Source: Myxococcales bacterium 68-20
Lineage (GTDB): Bacteria > Myxococcota_A > Polyangia > Polyangiales > Polyangiaceae
Assembly (NCBI GenBank): GCA_001899635.1
Contig: MKVQ01000040.1
Coordinates: 127,915-191,914 of the forward strand
Length of the DNA: 64,000 bases
Reading direction: 5' to 3'
Every line of letters begins with the position of its first letter. The stretch's first letter is position 1. The position numbers were made by a program, and so were the translations under genes. The notes beneath the pieces are model-generated. The model had not been told where the DNA came from. It saw nothing but the letters and a program-made list of their open reading frames with translations, and ran no database searches. Positions 7,952 through 15,963 of the stretch are shown one piece after another.

Positions 7952-8370
7952 GCGGCGCGATGCGAGCGCTCGTCGACGATGTGCTCGATTGCGTGGCGCT
8001 CGAATGCCCGGAGGCCTACCTCGCGATGCAGCGAGCGCTTGGCGCTCGGCGGATCGGCCTCGCGTTCCGTCACGAGTCGTTCTCGCTCGCGTTCGCGCCT
8101 GCGCCCGCGCCCGCCGCGGAGGGTTGGTTCTCGGAGCAACCGATCGCGATCCGGACGACGGCGCGGACGCTCCACGACATCCTGATGGGCGAGCGCGATC
8201 CGCTCGACGCCATCCTCGCCGACGAGCTGACTGTGCACGCCGGTGCGGATGACCTCGTCGCGGCGGCGGAGGCGGGGCTCTTGTTCGTGAAGGGCGCGGC
8301 GCGATGCACGTCGCTCGCCCCGATGCTCAGACGCCTGAAGAACCTTGCGGAGGGAGAGGGAGAGTCATGA
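7948..8370 (+). CDS. SCP2 sterol-binding domain protein
   Basis: A 140-aa single-domain protein. The pattern AIRTTARTLHDILMGERDPLDAILADELTVHAGADDL (quoted in parts: RTTARTLHDILMG, then DPLDAI and DELTVHAGADDL) is typical of the sterol carrier protein-2 fold, with a hydrophobic tunnel for lipids. No signal sequence. It overlaps both neighbours by 4 bp, so it is probably translated with the lipocalin upstream and the FAD oxidoreductase downstream. A lipid carrier would suit handling of a hydrophobic isoprenoid intermediate. Domain assignment is good; the ligand is inferred. Confidence 0.8.
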   Translation: MSGAMRALVDDVLDCVALECPEAYLAMQRALGARRIGLAFRHESFSLAFAPAPAPAAEGWFSEQPIAIRTTARTLHDILMGERDPLDAILADELTVHAGADDLVAAAEAGLLFVKGAARCTSLAPMLRRLKNLAEGEGES

Positions 8371-10733
8371 CCGAGAATGTGTCTTCGGCGCGAAAACGTT
8401 CGGTGACCATCTTCGGAGCCGGTGTCGCGGGCCTCACCGTCGCGCACGAGCTCGCGGAGCGGGGCTTCGAGGTGGAGGTGATCGACCCGGACATTCGGGA
8501 GGAGATCCACTCCTTCACGCTCGATCGAGGCATCGGCGGGATGGCGCGCTCCCAGTGCGGGTGCTGGCTCGCGTCGCTTGCCCCCGAGGTGACGATGGCG
8601 GGGGCGCCTCTCCATTTCGATACCGGGACGGACTTCCTGCTGAACGACGTCCTCGTGTTCGATGAGCCGTCGAAGCTGCCGGCGGATCCGCTCTACGCCG
8701 AGCAGCTGGTGGATCGAGTCGCCGAGCTGCTCCGGCGGCTGGTCGGCCCGACCAACGACATGAGCCGCGCCTCGGAGCTCACCATCGCTGCTCCGGACTC
8801 GCGCCTCGGCACACGCGAGCCCGGCGACCCCGCGTCGGACTATCGCGTCGAATGGATGAAGAAGCAGCTCGTTGCGAAGCTCGGCGGCCTCGCGGGGGCC
8901 GTCGATCACCTCGAGGTCGAGCACCCGATCGCCACGTCCCTCCAGGTCCCGGGGCACGCGGCGCCGAGGAACACATGGCTCTTCTTCCACCTGCCGGCGC
9001 TTCGCATCTTCCCTGCCGAGCACGGCTTTCGCTTCTTCCCTTCGTTCTATCGCCACATCTTCGACTCGCTGCGGCGCATCCCGCTCCACCATCCGCGACC
9101 GCACGAGACGACGATCCCGACCGTCCGCGAGAACCTCGTCCCAAGCGTGGGGCTCGGGTTTGCGCGCGCCGGAGCGAAGAAGTCGTTCCTCGTCCCGCGC
9201 CGCGAGATCAAGTCGCTCGAGGTGGCGAGGGGCTACTTGACGCTCATCCTCGAGGAGCTCGGCTACGAGCTTGGCGACGTGAAGCGCTTCTCGATCAAGC
9301 TGCTCACGTACATGACCTCGTCGACCAAGCGGCGGGCGGGCGAATACGAGAATCTCTCCTGGGGCAGGTTCGTCGAACAGCACAAGTACTCGAAGGTCAG
9401 CCGGGAGCACATCGAGTATGGCCCGGCGATGTCGGCCGCGCTTCGCGGATCGCTGAGCGACGCACGCACGCAGGGCTCGATCAGCGTGCAGCTGTTCATG
9501 GACCAGCTTCGGACGGATGGCCGGCCCGACTGCACGCTCAACGGCCCGACGAACTCGGCCTGGTTCAATCACTGGCACGACTACCTCTCCTCGCAACGCG
9601 TGCGCTTCCGGCGCGGCACGCTCGTGGGCTTTGGAGAGGTGGCGGGCGAGGTGCGGCCGCTGGCCTACCGCACCGTGGAGTACGACGCGAACGGCGAGGT
9701 CGTACGCCACTCGGAGAAGGAGATGATGACGACGGGTGAGTATTTCGTCCTCGCCCTCTCGCTCCCGGCCGCGACGAAGATCTCCGAGAAGTTCCTCGAG
9801 GTCGCGAAGGATAAGCTCCCCGCCGACAACGACTTCGAGCGCACGATCGCGTTCGCCGGCGATCTCGACACCGATCTCGTCCGGCCTGCGCCCGAAGGGC
9901 CGCTCCAGCACCTCAGCGGGATCCAGTTCTACTTCGACGCGCCGCTCGATTTCTGGCGTGGGCACACCCAGTACCTCGACGCTCAGTGGGGGCTCACGTC
10001 CATCTCGCAGCTGCAGTTCTGGGGCCGGGCGCGCGACAGCTCGGACGGGTACCGCGGCGTCCTCTCCGTCGACATCGGGATCTGGGACCGGAAGTACAAG
10101 GGCAAGTGCGCCTGGGAGTGCACGCCCGACGAGATTGCCGTGTATGCCTGGGAGCAGATCCACGATCACCACGACGGGGCGTTCCGCGCGCGTTACGGCG
10201 CGGAACGCCCGCTGCCGAAGCCCATCGCCTACGCGGTCGACGCGAACGTCATCTTCGATCCGACGCCGAAGAAGGACCTGTCGCCGTTCCTCGTGAACCG
10301 CGTCGGCGCCTATCCGAAGCGCCCTGGCCGTCTGATCGACGACGCCAGGCGCGCGACTCCGCCCGGGAAGAAGCCGCCAACCTCGAAGCAGATGTCGTTC
10401 TATGACGTCTACCTCGATCGATACGTCCTCGTCGGCACGTTCATGAAGACGTACACGCGCCTCACGTCGATGGAGGGGGCCAACGAGTCCGCGCGCCACG
10501 GCGTCAACGCGATCCTCACGCACGGGAAGGTCCTGTGCGAGCAGAGCGAGATCTGGGATCCGGAGGACAACGAGATCCCCGACCTCCAGTGGCTTCGCGA
10601 TCTCGACGAGCGGAGGTTCGAGGAAGGCAAGCCGCATCTCCTCGAGACGCTCGCGGCGTTCGATCCGTTCGAGAACAACCTCGATCTCTTTGCCGGTGCG
10701 TTCGACACCATTCCCTTCGGAGGTCGGTCATGA
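8367..10733 (+). CDS. Large FAD/NAD(P)-binding oxidoreductase (phytoene desaturase/amine oxidase superfamily)
   Basis: A 788-aa flavoprotein. The N-terminal dinucleotide-binding fold is clear (FGAGVAGLTVAHELAERG, glycines at 17, 19 and 22) and is followed by IDRGIGGMARS-like residues typical of the desaturase/amine-oxidase superfamily. The rest (about 200-600) is much longer than CrtI-type desaturases (~500 aa) and contains Trp/Tyr-rich blocks (FWGRARDSSDGYRGV, GIWDRKYKGKCAWECTP). The C-terminal part, ending FDTIPFGGRS, again contacts FAD in this superfamily. It closes the overlapping gene run. Redox modification of a prenyl product is the likely job; the substrate is unknown. Confidence 0.8.
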   Translation: MTENVSSARKRSVTIFGAGVAGLTVAHELAERGFEVEVIDPDIREEIHSFTLDRGIGGMARSQCGCWLASLAPEVTMAGAPLHFDTGTDFLLNDVLVFDEPSKLPADPLYAEQLVDRVAELLRRLVGPTNDMSRASELTIAAPDSRLGTREPGDPASDYRVEWMKKQLVAKLGGLAGAVDHLEVEHPIATSLQVPGHAAPRNTWLFFHLPALRIFPAEHGFRFFPSFYRHIFDSLRRIPLHHPRPHETTIPTVRENLVPSVGLGFARAGAKKSFLVPRREIKSLEVARGYLTLILEELGYELGDVKRFSIKLLTYMTSSTKRRAGEYENLSWGRFVEQHKYSKVSREHIEYGPAMSAALRGSLSDARTQGSISVQLFMDQLRTDGRPDCTLNGPTNSAWFNHWHDYLSSQRVRFRRGTLVGFGEVAGEVRPLAYRTVEYDANGEVVRHSEKEMMTTGEYFVLALSLPAATKISEKFLEVAKDKLPADNDFERTIAFAGDLDTDLVRPAPEGPLQHLSGIQFYFDAPLDFWRGHTQYLDAQWGLTSISQLQFWGRARDSSDGYRGVLSVDIGIWDRKYKGKCAWECTPDEIAVYAWEQIHDHHDGAFRARYGAERPLPKPIAYAVDANVIFDPTPKKDLSPFLVNRVGAYPKRPGRLIDDARRATPPGKKPPTSKQMSFYDVYLDRYVLVGTFMKTYTRLTSMEGANESARHGVNAILTHGKVLCEQSEIWDPEDNEIPDLQWLRDLDERRFEEGKPHLLETLAAFDPFENNLDLFAGAFDTIPFGGRS

Positions 10734-10776
10734 CTTTCGGGGCCGAACGCGCCCGACACGCTCCTCTGAAACGACC

Positions 10777-10811
10777 AGCTCGCCGCGCGTGACGTCAGCG
10801 CGCGGCGAGCT
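10777..10811. terminator. Strong GC-rich hairpin between convergent genes
   Basis: A perfect 13-bp stem (10777-10789 with 10799-10811) around a 9-nt loop. It follows the end of the isoprenoid-like cluster and covers the last codons of the opposing lipocalin gene. There is no T-run, so termination is inferred from position and stability. Confidence 0.55.
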
Positions 10812-11913
10812 GCGCGGTTGCCGCGTTCATGACCTCGACCCAGCAGTGACCCGCTAGGGCCCGGCTCGCATCGACGATGTGCGCCGGCCCCTCCCAGATC
10901 CCCGCGTCGAGCATCGGTCCGAAGGCCTTCATCCGCACGAACGGCGCCGCGATCGTGTGCTCGAGCGTCACGTGGAGATCGAGCTCGGGGACGCTCACGG
11001 CAAAGCGCGTCGGGCATGTTCCGCGGTCCGTACGTGTCTCGTACTTCTCGACGGAGGAGACGTCGAAGCGCGGCAGAGGACGGAGACCGCCGTCCTGCTC
11101 AACGAGCCAGCCGCCGCAGCCGAGGAGGCGCCCGTCGTTGGGCGATGCCCACCTTCCGGGGCCGCTGTCGCGCATCACGTAGCCCATGATCTCGCGCCCG
11201 TCGTCGAGGCGTAGCTGCACCCAGATCCACTTGACCTGGGTCGCGGTGACGGTCAGCCATTGGCGGTCCTGGCACGCGTCGCCCGTGAAGCGCTCGATCC
11301 TCTCGCGGCGGCCACTGCGCCGGTCGTCCATCGCGAGCTCGATCCGCCCACGCGCCGCGAGCCGCGGCCTCTGGACGTAGGCGGTCTCGACCGGACCTTG
11401 CCGGAGCCGCGGCGCGCCGCGCTCCCCGAACGCGAGGACGTCCTTCTCGGGGACGAGATAGAGCTCGACGTCGAAGTCGTCCGAGCGAGCTTTGATCGCG
11501 ATCGTGAACGAACGCGCGGTCTCGTCGCCGACCTCGAGCTGATGGATCTGGAGGTCGCCCCCTGCGGTCATCGCGGAGAACGAGGCCGCGTCGAAGTTCT
11601 CGTGCTCGATCTCGACCTCCACCGCGCGAGGACGGCGATCGGGGTGATCGAGGTCGTAGAGCACCGCCATGAAGAGCGGCCGGTCGTCGGACTCGAGCGC
11701 GAACGGCGAGAGGATCGGGAGCCACGGCGGGACGAGGCGTGCGAGCGGCGACGGGAGATCGGCCGGCGAGAGCACGCTCGGCCGGGCTCGCGCGCGCGTC
11801 CGGCGACCCGTTCGAGAGATCCATACGAGGACGGCGAACCTTCGAGGGCCGTGCTCGCCTTCTCCCGTCCCCTCGACCACGATCCAGTTGAACTCGCTCT
11901 GATTGACCGCCAT
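10795..11913 (-). CDS. Second CrtC/AttH-like lipocalin-fold protein
   Basis: 372 aa from ATG 11913. Parts such as FTGDACQDRQWLTVTATQ, MGYVMRDSG and the C-terminal GHCWVEVMNA resemble the two-domain CrtC/AttH lipocalin family, with the HDHNWG core changed to QDRQWL. The same frame continues upstream of ATG 11913 to the kinase stop with high third-position GC and plausible protein (RLRFPNASFDAQAELSVLL), but has no ATG, GTG or TTG there. GGGAG sits 7 nt before an ATT at 12033, and a CTG overlaps the kinase stop as CTGA. The real protein may therefore be about 412 aa with a rare start. It faces the isoprenoid-like cluster and may act in the same pathway. Confidence 0.7.
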   Translation of the reverse strand: MAVNQSEFNWIVVEGTGEGEHGPRRFAVLVWISRTGRRTRARARPSVLSPADLPSPLARLVPPWLPILSPFALESDDRPLFMAVLYDLDHPDRRPRAVEVEIEHENFDAASFSAMTAGGDLQIHQLEVGDETARSFTIAIKARSDDFDVELYLVPEKDVLAFGERGAPRLRQGPVETAYVQRPRLAARGRIELAMDDRRSGRRERIERFTGDACQDRQWLTVTATQVKWIWVQLRLDDGREIMGYVMRDSGPGRWASPNDGRLLGCGGWLVEQDGGLRPLPRFDVSSVEKYETRTDRGTCPTRFAVSVPELDLHVTLEHTIAAPFVRMKAFGPMLDAGIWEGPAHIVDASRALAGHCWVEVMNAATAQLAAR

Positions 11914-12035
11914 CTCGCGCGGGAGCTGAGTGGCGTCGAACGGGGAGAGCGCCGAGGCCGGGCGAGGCTCGGCGAGCAGGACCGAGAGCTCGGCCTGTGC
12001 GTCGAAGCTGGCGTTCGGAAAGCGAAGGCGAATGT

Positions 12036-15000
12036 TCAGACTCCCGGTACGAGCATCGCGATCATGGCTCGCGGATTCGCGATCTGGTTGGTCGTCATCC
12101 AGCGCTGCGCCTCCTCACGCATGGTCGCGCCTTCGGTCCCGCCGCGGAGCGCGCCGAGTCGGTCGAGGGTGGCATGGGCGTAGAGCTGCATCCCGGCGTC
12201 TCGGAAGCCGGCGCGCGCTCGTTCGAGGTGGCGGACGGCCGCCTCGCGGTCCTCGTGTGCTGCCGCGCCGGCCCGGATCGCCGCTGCGAACGGCTTCGCC
12301 GGCGCCACCTGGTCACGCTCGATCTTCGCGGCCTCCGCGAGCGCCGCGCGTCTCAGCTCTCTCGGTGACGGGCCCGTGGATGACGAGCCGCTCTCGGCGA
12401 GCGCGAGTGCCGCGCGAGCGCGGAGGTGACGGATTTCGACCCGCACGAACTGCGCGAGAAGGAGTCGCGCCTGCGTGAGCCCGGGCCAGTCCGCTTCGAC
12501 GCATCGCCACGCCTCGGTCGTGTGACCGCGATAGAGCTCCGCCTGAACGCGGGCGAAGAGGTGATGGTAGTGAGGCAGGAGGTAGGTCTTGGTCGAGAAC
12601 GCCGCGATCCCTTCCGACGTTTCGCGGATCGCGTCGATGGGGCGATCGCTCGCCAAGAGCACCATGCTCTGCTGGCCCATGCGTAGGTTGCTCGCGGCGA
12701 AGAGGTCGCCGCGCTCGCGGGCGGCGCGGAGGGCGAGCGGTACCAGCTCGGCGACCTGCGGGAGGTCTCCGAGGTACGCGAGGGCGGGGAGGCGGTACGC
12801 GTCGCAGATCGCGAGCTCCCAGGCGACGCCACGGCAGTGTTCGCGGTAGAGCGCACTCGCGGCGGTGCAGTGTGTCCACGACTCGGACCAGTCGCCGAGG
12901 AACCAGGCGGTCACGCCCTTGGACATCCGCGCCCAGGCGAGGTCGTACGGCGCGTTCGACCTCTGCGCGAGCTCGTCCATCTCGCGGATGATCGTCTGGC
13001 ACCGCCGGCGGAGGAACGGACCGCCGATCACGGCTTCGAACGCCGCCTCGTAGCCGAGCCCACGCACGACCGCGGACGTGTCACCTGCGTCGAGCGCCTC
13101 GAGGAGATGGGTGAGCCCGAGGGCGTCCGCGACGACGTGGTTCGCCATCGAGAGTCCCGTCGAAGCGGCCCACAATGCGTCGAGGCGTGCGCTCGTCTTC
13201 GGGTCGATCGAACGCGTCACCTTCGCTGGGCTCGTCCCGCGCACGAAGAGACGAAGTCGGCGAGCGACCGACTGCGCCGAGGCCGCTGTGCGTGAGCGTG
13301 GCATCGAGACGCCGACGCGCTCGAGCACTCGGCTCATACGAGTGGTCCCGAGATCGAGCCGGCCGCTCCGGAGAGCATGCTCGCCTGCGCATCGACTGAG
13401 CGTGACGATCTCGAGTCGATCGGGCTGTCGCTCGGCGAGCGCGTCGGCGGCTGCCTGGTAAGCGTCGCCGGCCTCGCCGCCGCGGCCGGCGTTCGCGAGC
13501 GCCTCCGCCCAACGCTGGAGAAGCTGCCAGCGTGTCGCTTCGCTGTGCGCGGTGTGCTCGAGGACGATCGCCCAGTACTGCGCAGCGCGATCGAACGCGT
13601 ATGCGTTCTCGGCGCGGATCGCGGCGGCCGCCCCGTGTTCTCTCGCGCGCGCGGCGTCTCCGGCGCCCTCGTAGTGGCGAACGAGATCCTCCGGATCGAC
13701 GTGACCGTAGGCGAGGAGCGCCTCGGCGAGACGGGTGTGCGTCTCGCGTGTGGAGGTCGCCGAGGCGGCGGCGCTGATCGCTTCGCGGACGCGATCGTGG
13801 GCGAGCTCGAGGGTGCTCGACGATCCTTGGCGCGTCACCACGAGCCTCACGTTGCGGACCGTCGACGTCGCCTTGAGCGCGCCCGCCCCTTGGAGGCCGG
13901 CGGCGCGGGTAGCGACTTCCTCGGTGATCGGATGGCCGGCGATCGCGACGGCCTCGATCAGCTTGCGCGCGTCTCCATCGAGCCGAGCGACGCGCTCCAT
14001 GATCACGTGCCCGAGGCTGAAGGAAGGATCGGGGCGATCTCCGCTCACGATCGCCCGCTCGGCGAGCTGCTGGATGAAGATGGGGTGCCCGGAGCCTTCG
14101 CGAGCGACGGGGTCGGCGAGCTCGCCGAGAGTGTCGCCGAGGAGATGGGAGGCCATCGAGCGCGCGTCCTCTGCCGGCAGCTCGGCGAGCACGATCGTTC
14201 GTTGCTCGATTCCGGTCAGCGCTTCGTCGAGCGCGGCCTGGAAGGCCCGCGATGCGGTGTGGGGGTGCTGCGTCGCCACGACCAGCATCTGCGGAGCGTG
14301 CGGCGCGCGGACGAGCTCCGCGAGGAGGTGCGCGCTGTCGACGTCTCCCCACTGGAGGTCGTCGAAGAAGAGCACGATCGGGCGGGTCACGGAGATCGCG
14401 ACGAGCAGCTCGCGCAGCGCGATGAAGGCCTCGCGCCGTTGTGCCTGTGAGCCCCCGGCGACAGCCTCGGGAGCGACGCGAGCGTCACCGAAGTCGACGT
14501 GCTCGAAGACGCGGAAGAGCCGCGTGAGGCGAGACGCATGACGCGGCGCGATCCGCGCGAGCTCGTCTTTCGGAAGCCGTGAGAGGTGGCGCGCGAGGGC
14601 GTCCATGACGCTGTCGAAGACCTTGTACGGGACGGACTCCTGCTCGTAGGAGCGACCGCTCAGGACCAACGTCTCCGGCGCTTGCTCCTCGAGCTCGTCG
14701 AGGAAGCGGCGCACGAGCGCGGTCTTGCCCATCCCCGAGCTCGCGACGACGCGGACCATCGCCGTGCGACCCGGGCCGATCTCCCTGCGCGCCGCGTGGA
14801 GCTGTGCGAGCTCCTCGCGACGACCGAAGAACGCGCACCGGCCTACCTCGATCGACCCGAGGAGCTCGGATGTGCGGGAGGTCCTTCCACCCAGGCGTGC
14901 GAGGACCTCTGCGCCCGAGGGGCGCGCCGAGGGCTCTGGCGTGAGGAGGTCTGCACACAGGTCAGCGAGATCGGAGAGCTCCGCCTCGAGATCGGGCGAG

Positions 15001-15713
15001 AGGCGCGGACGAGCGCCGACCGACGGCAATTCGCCGGTGAGCGCCTCGTAGAGCATGGCTCCGACGCTGTACCAGTCCGTCGCTGGCCCCATCGCCTCGC
15101 GTCGCGCCTGCTCGGGCGACATGTACCCCGGGGTTCCCAGCGGGCGCTCCGAGCCCGCTTCGCGATCGTCCATCTCGGCGACGAGCCCGAAGTCGAGGAC
15201 GACGACGCGGCCCTCGATGGTCACGAGGACGTTCGACGGCTTCAGGTCACAATGGAGCTTGCGCGCGGCGTGGAGCGCGTTGACGGCTCCGGCGAGGTCA
15301 CGGGTCGCCGCTCGCAGGCGAGCGACGTCGATCCTCGGACGAGGCCCCCCTTCGCCGCGGAAGTCGTCGCGGTGCGTCTCGCCGCTCACGGTAGCGCTTG
15401 CCGTCTGCACGTCCCCGTCCCAGACGTAAGCGAGGAACGTCGACCCCTCGACGAGCTCCATCGCGACGTACCAGGTGTCGCCCTCCGTCGCGAGCTCGTA
15501 CAGCCGCACGAGGTTGGGGTGCGTCAGGTCGGCGAGGGCGCGGAACTCGCGCTTGAAGCCCTGGAGCGCGACGATGCGTTCCTTGCGCAGCACTTTCAGC
15601 GCAACACGACATCGATAGCGGGGATCATCGGCTTCGTAGACGACACCGAAGCCGCCCGCTCCGATATGCCGTACGAGCACGAAGCGCCCCAGGCTTTCCG
15701 CCAAGCGAAGCAC
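12036..15713 (-). CDS. Ser/Thr protein kinase fused to AAA-type ATPase and TPR-like tail
   Basis: A 1225-aa cytoplasmic signalling protein. Kinase domain about 10-275: GAGGFG loop (18-23), ALK lysine K40, catalytic loop HCDLKPSN (154-161) and DFG (174-176). The usual HRD Arg is Cys, so activation-loop control may differ from RD kinases. FFGRREEL (about 296) opens a large AAA/NACHT-like ATPase with P-loop SSGMGKT (325-331) and Walker B VLFFDDLQW. The remaining ~650 residues are helical, Ala/Arg-rich, TPR-like. This layout matches PknK-type and myxobacterial kinase-ATPase proteins. GTG 15713 is the only plausible start. The AttH-like gene follows closely downstream. Confidence 0.92.
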   Translation of the reverse strand: MLRLAESLGRFVLVRHIGAGGFGVVYEADDPRYRCRVALKVLRKERIVALQGFKREFRALADLTHPNLVRLYELATEGDTWYVAMELVEGSTFLAYVWDGDVQTASATVSGETHRDDFRGEGGPRPRIDVARLRAATRDLAGAVNALHAARKLHCDLKPSNVLVTIEGRVVVLDFGLVAEMDDREAGSERPLGTPGYMSPEQARREAMGPATDWYSVGAMLYEALTGELPSVGARPRLSPDLEAELSDLADLCADLLTPEPSARPSGAEVLARLGGRTSRTSELLGSIEVGRCAFFGRREELAQLHAARREIGPGRTAMVRVVASSGMGKTALVRRFLDELEEQAPETLVLSGRSYEQESVPYKVFDSVMDALARHLSRLPKDELARIAPRHASRLTRLFRVFEHVDFGDARVAPEAVAGGSQAQRREAFIALRELLVAISVTRPIVLFFDDLQWGDVDSAHLLAELVRAPHAPQMLVVATQHPHTASRAFQAALDEALTGIEQRTIVLAELPAEDARSMASHLLGDTLGELADPVAREGSGHPIFIQQLAERAIVSGDRPDPSFSLGHVIMERVARLDGDARKLIEAVAIAGHPITEEVATRAAGLQGAGALKATSTVRNVRLVVTRQGSSSTLELAHDRVREAISAAASATSTRETHTRLAEALLAYGHVDPEDLVRHYEGAGDAARAREHGAAAAIRAENAYAFDRAAQYWAIVLEHTAHSEATRWQLLQRWAEALANAGRGGEAGDAYQAAADALAERQPDRLEIVTLSRCAGEHALRSGRLDLGTTRMSRVLERVGVSMPRSRTAASAQSVARRLRLFVRGTSPAKVTRSIDPKTSARLDALWAASTGLSMANHVVADALGLTHLLEALDAGDTSAVVRGLGYEAAFEAVIGGPFLRRRCQTIIREMDELAQRSNAPYDLAWARMSKGVTAWFLGDWSESWTHCTAASALYREHCRGVAWELAICDAYRLPALAYLGDLPQVAELVPLALRAARERGDLFAASNLRMGQQSMVLLASDRPIDAIRETSEGIAAFSTKTYLLPHYHHLFARVQAELYRGHTTEAWRCVEADWPGLTQARLLLAQFVRVEIRHLRARAALALAESGSSSTGPSPRELRRAALAEAAKIERDQVAPAKPFAAAIRAGAAAHEDREAAVRHLERARAGFRDAGMQLYAHATLDRLGALRGGTEGATMREEAQRWMTTNQIANPRAMIAMLVPGV

Positions 15714-15854
15714 GCCTTCGGTCCCTCATCTTCCTTGTAGCCCAAAATGGGCCACCGCAAGCGAGCCTCCGACGAGCCGAAGAGGGCGCCTCCTCGTCGA
15801 GGTTCGCGCTCCGACGAGCGGGAGGTGCGCGCCGACCAGCCCGTCGGATTTGGG

Positions 15855-15887
15855 GCACCACTGCGGGTGGTCGGGGCGCAGCTCCAA
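15855..15887 (+). repeat. Dispersed GC-hairpin repeat, copy B
   Basis: GCACCACTGCGGGTGGTCGG continuing into GGCGCAGCTCCAA. It matches copies A, C and D and lies between the divergent kinase and FHA-activator genes. An inverted repeat (GATTTGGGGC at 15847-15856, GCTCCAAATC at 15881-15890) brackets it. Confidence 0.6.
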
Positions 15888-15963
15888 ATCTGACAAAATC
15901 GTCGTACCATCGGTCGGCGCGGATGTATGAATCCGGCGCGAAGATCACAGCGAGGCAGCAAAC

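Noticed and set aside
8070-10637. 855-codon minus-strand open frame opposite the FAD oxidoreductase
   Set aside because: Low-complexity Arg/Glu/Val composition with no motif; it arises because codons with G/C third positions rarely give stops on the other strand.
10730-10792. 20-codon frame starting in an ATGA overlap after the FAD oxidoreductase
   Set aside because: Arg/Ala/Pro-rich, ends in the terminator hairpin and has no protein character.
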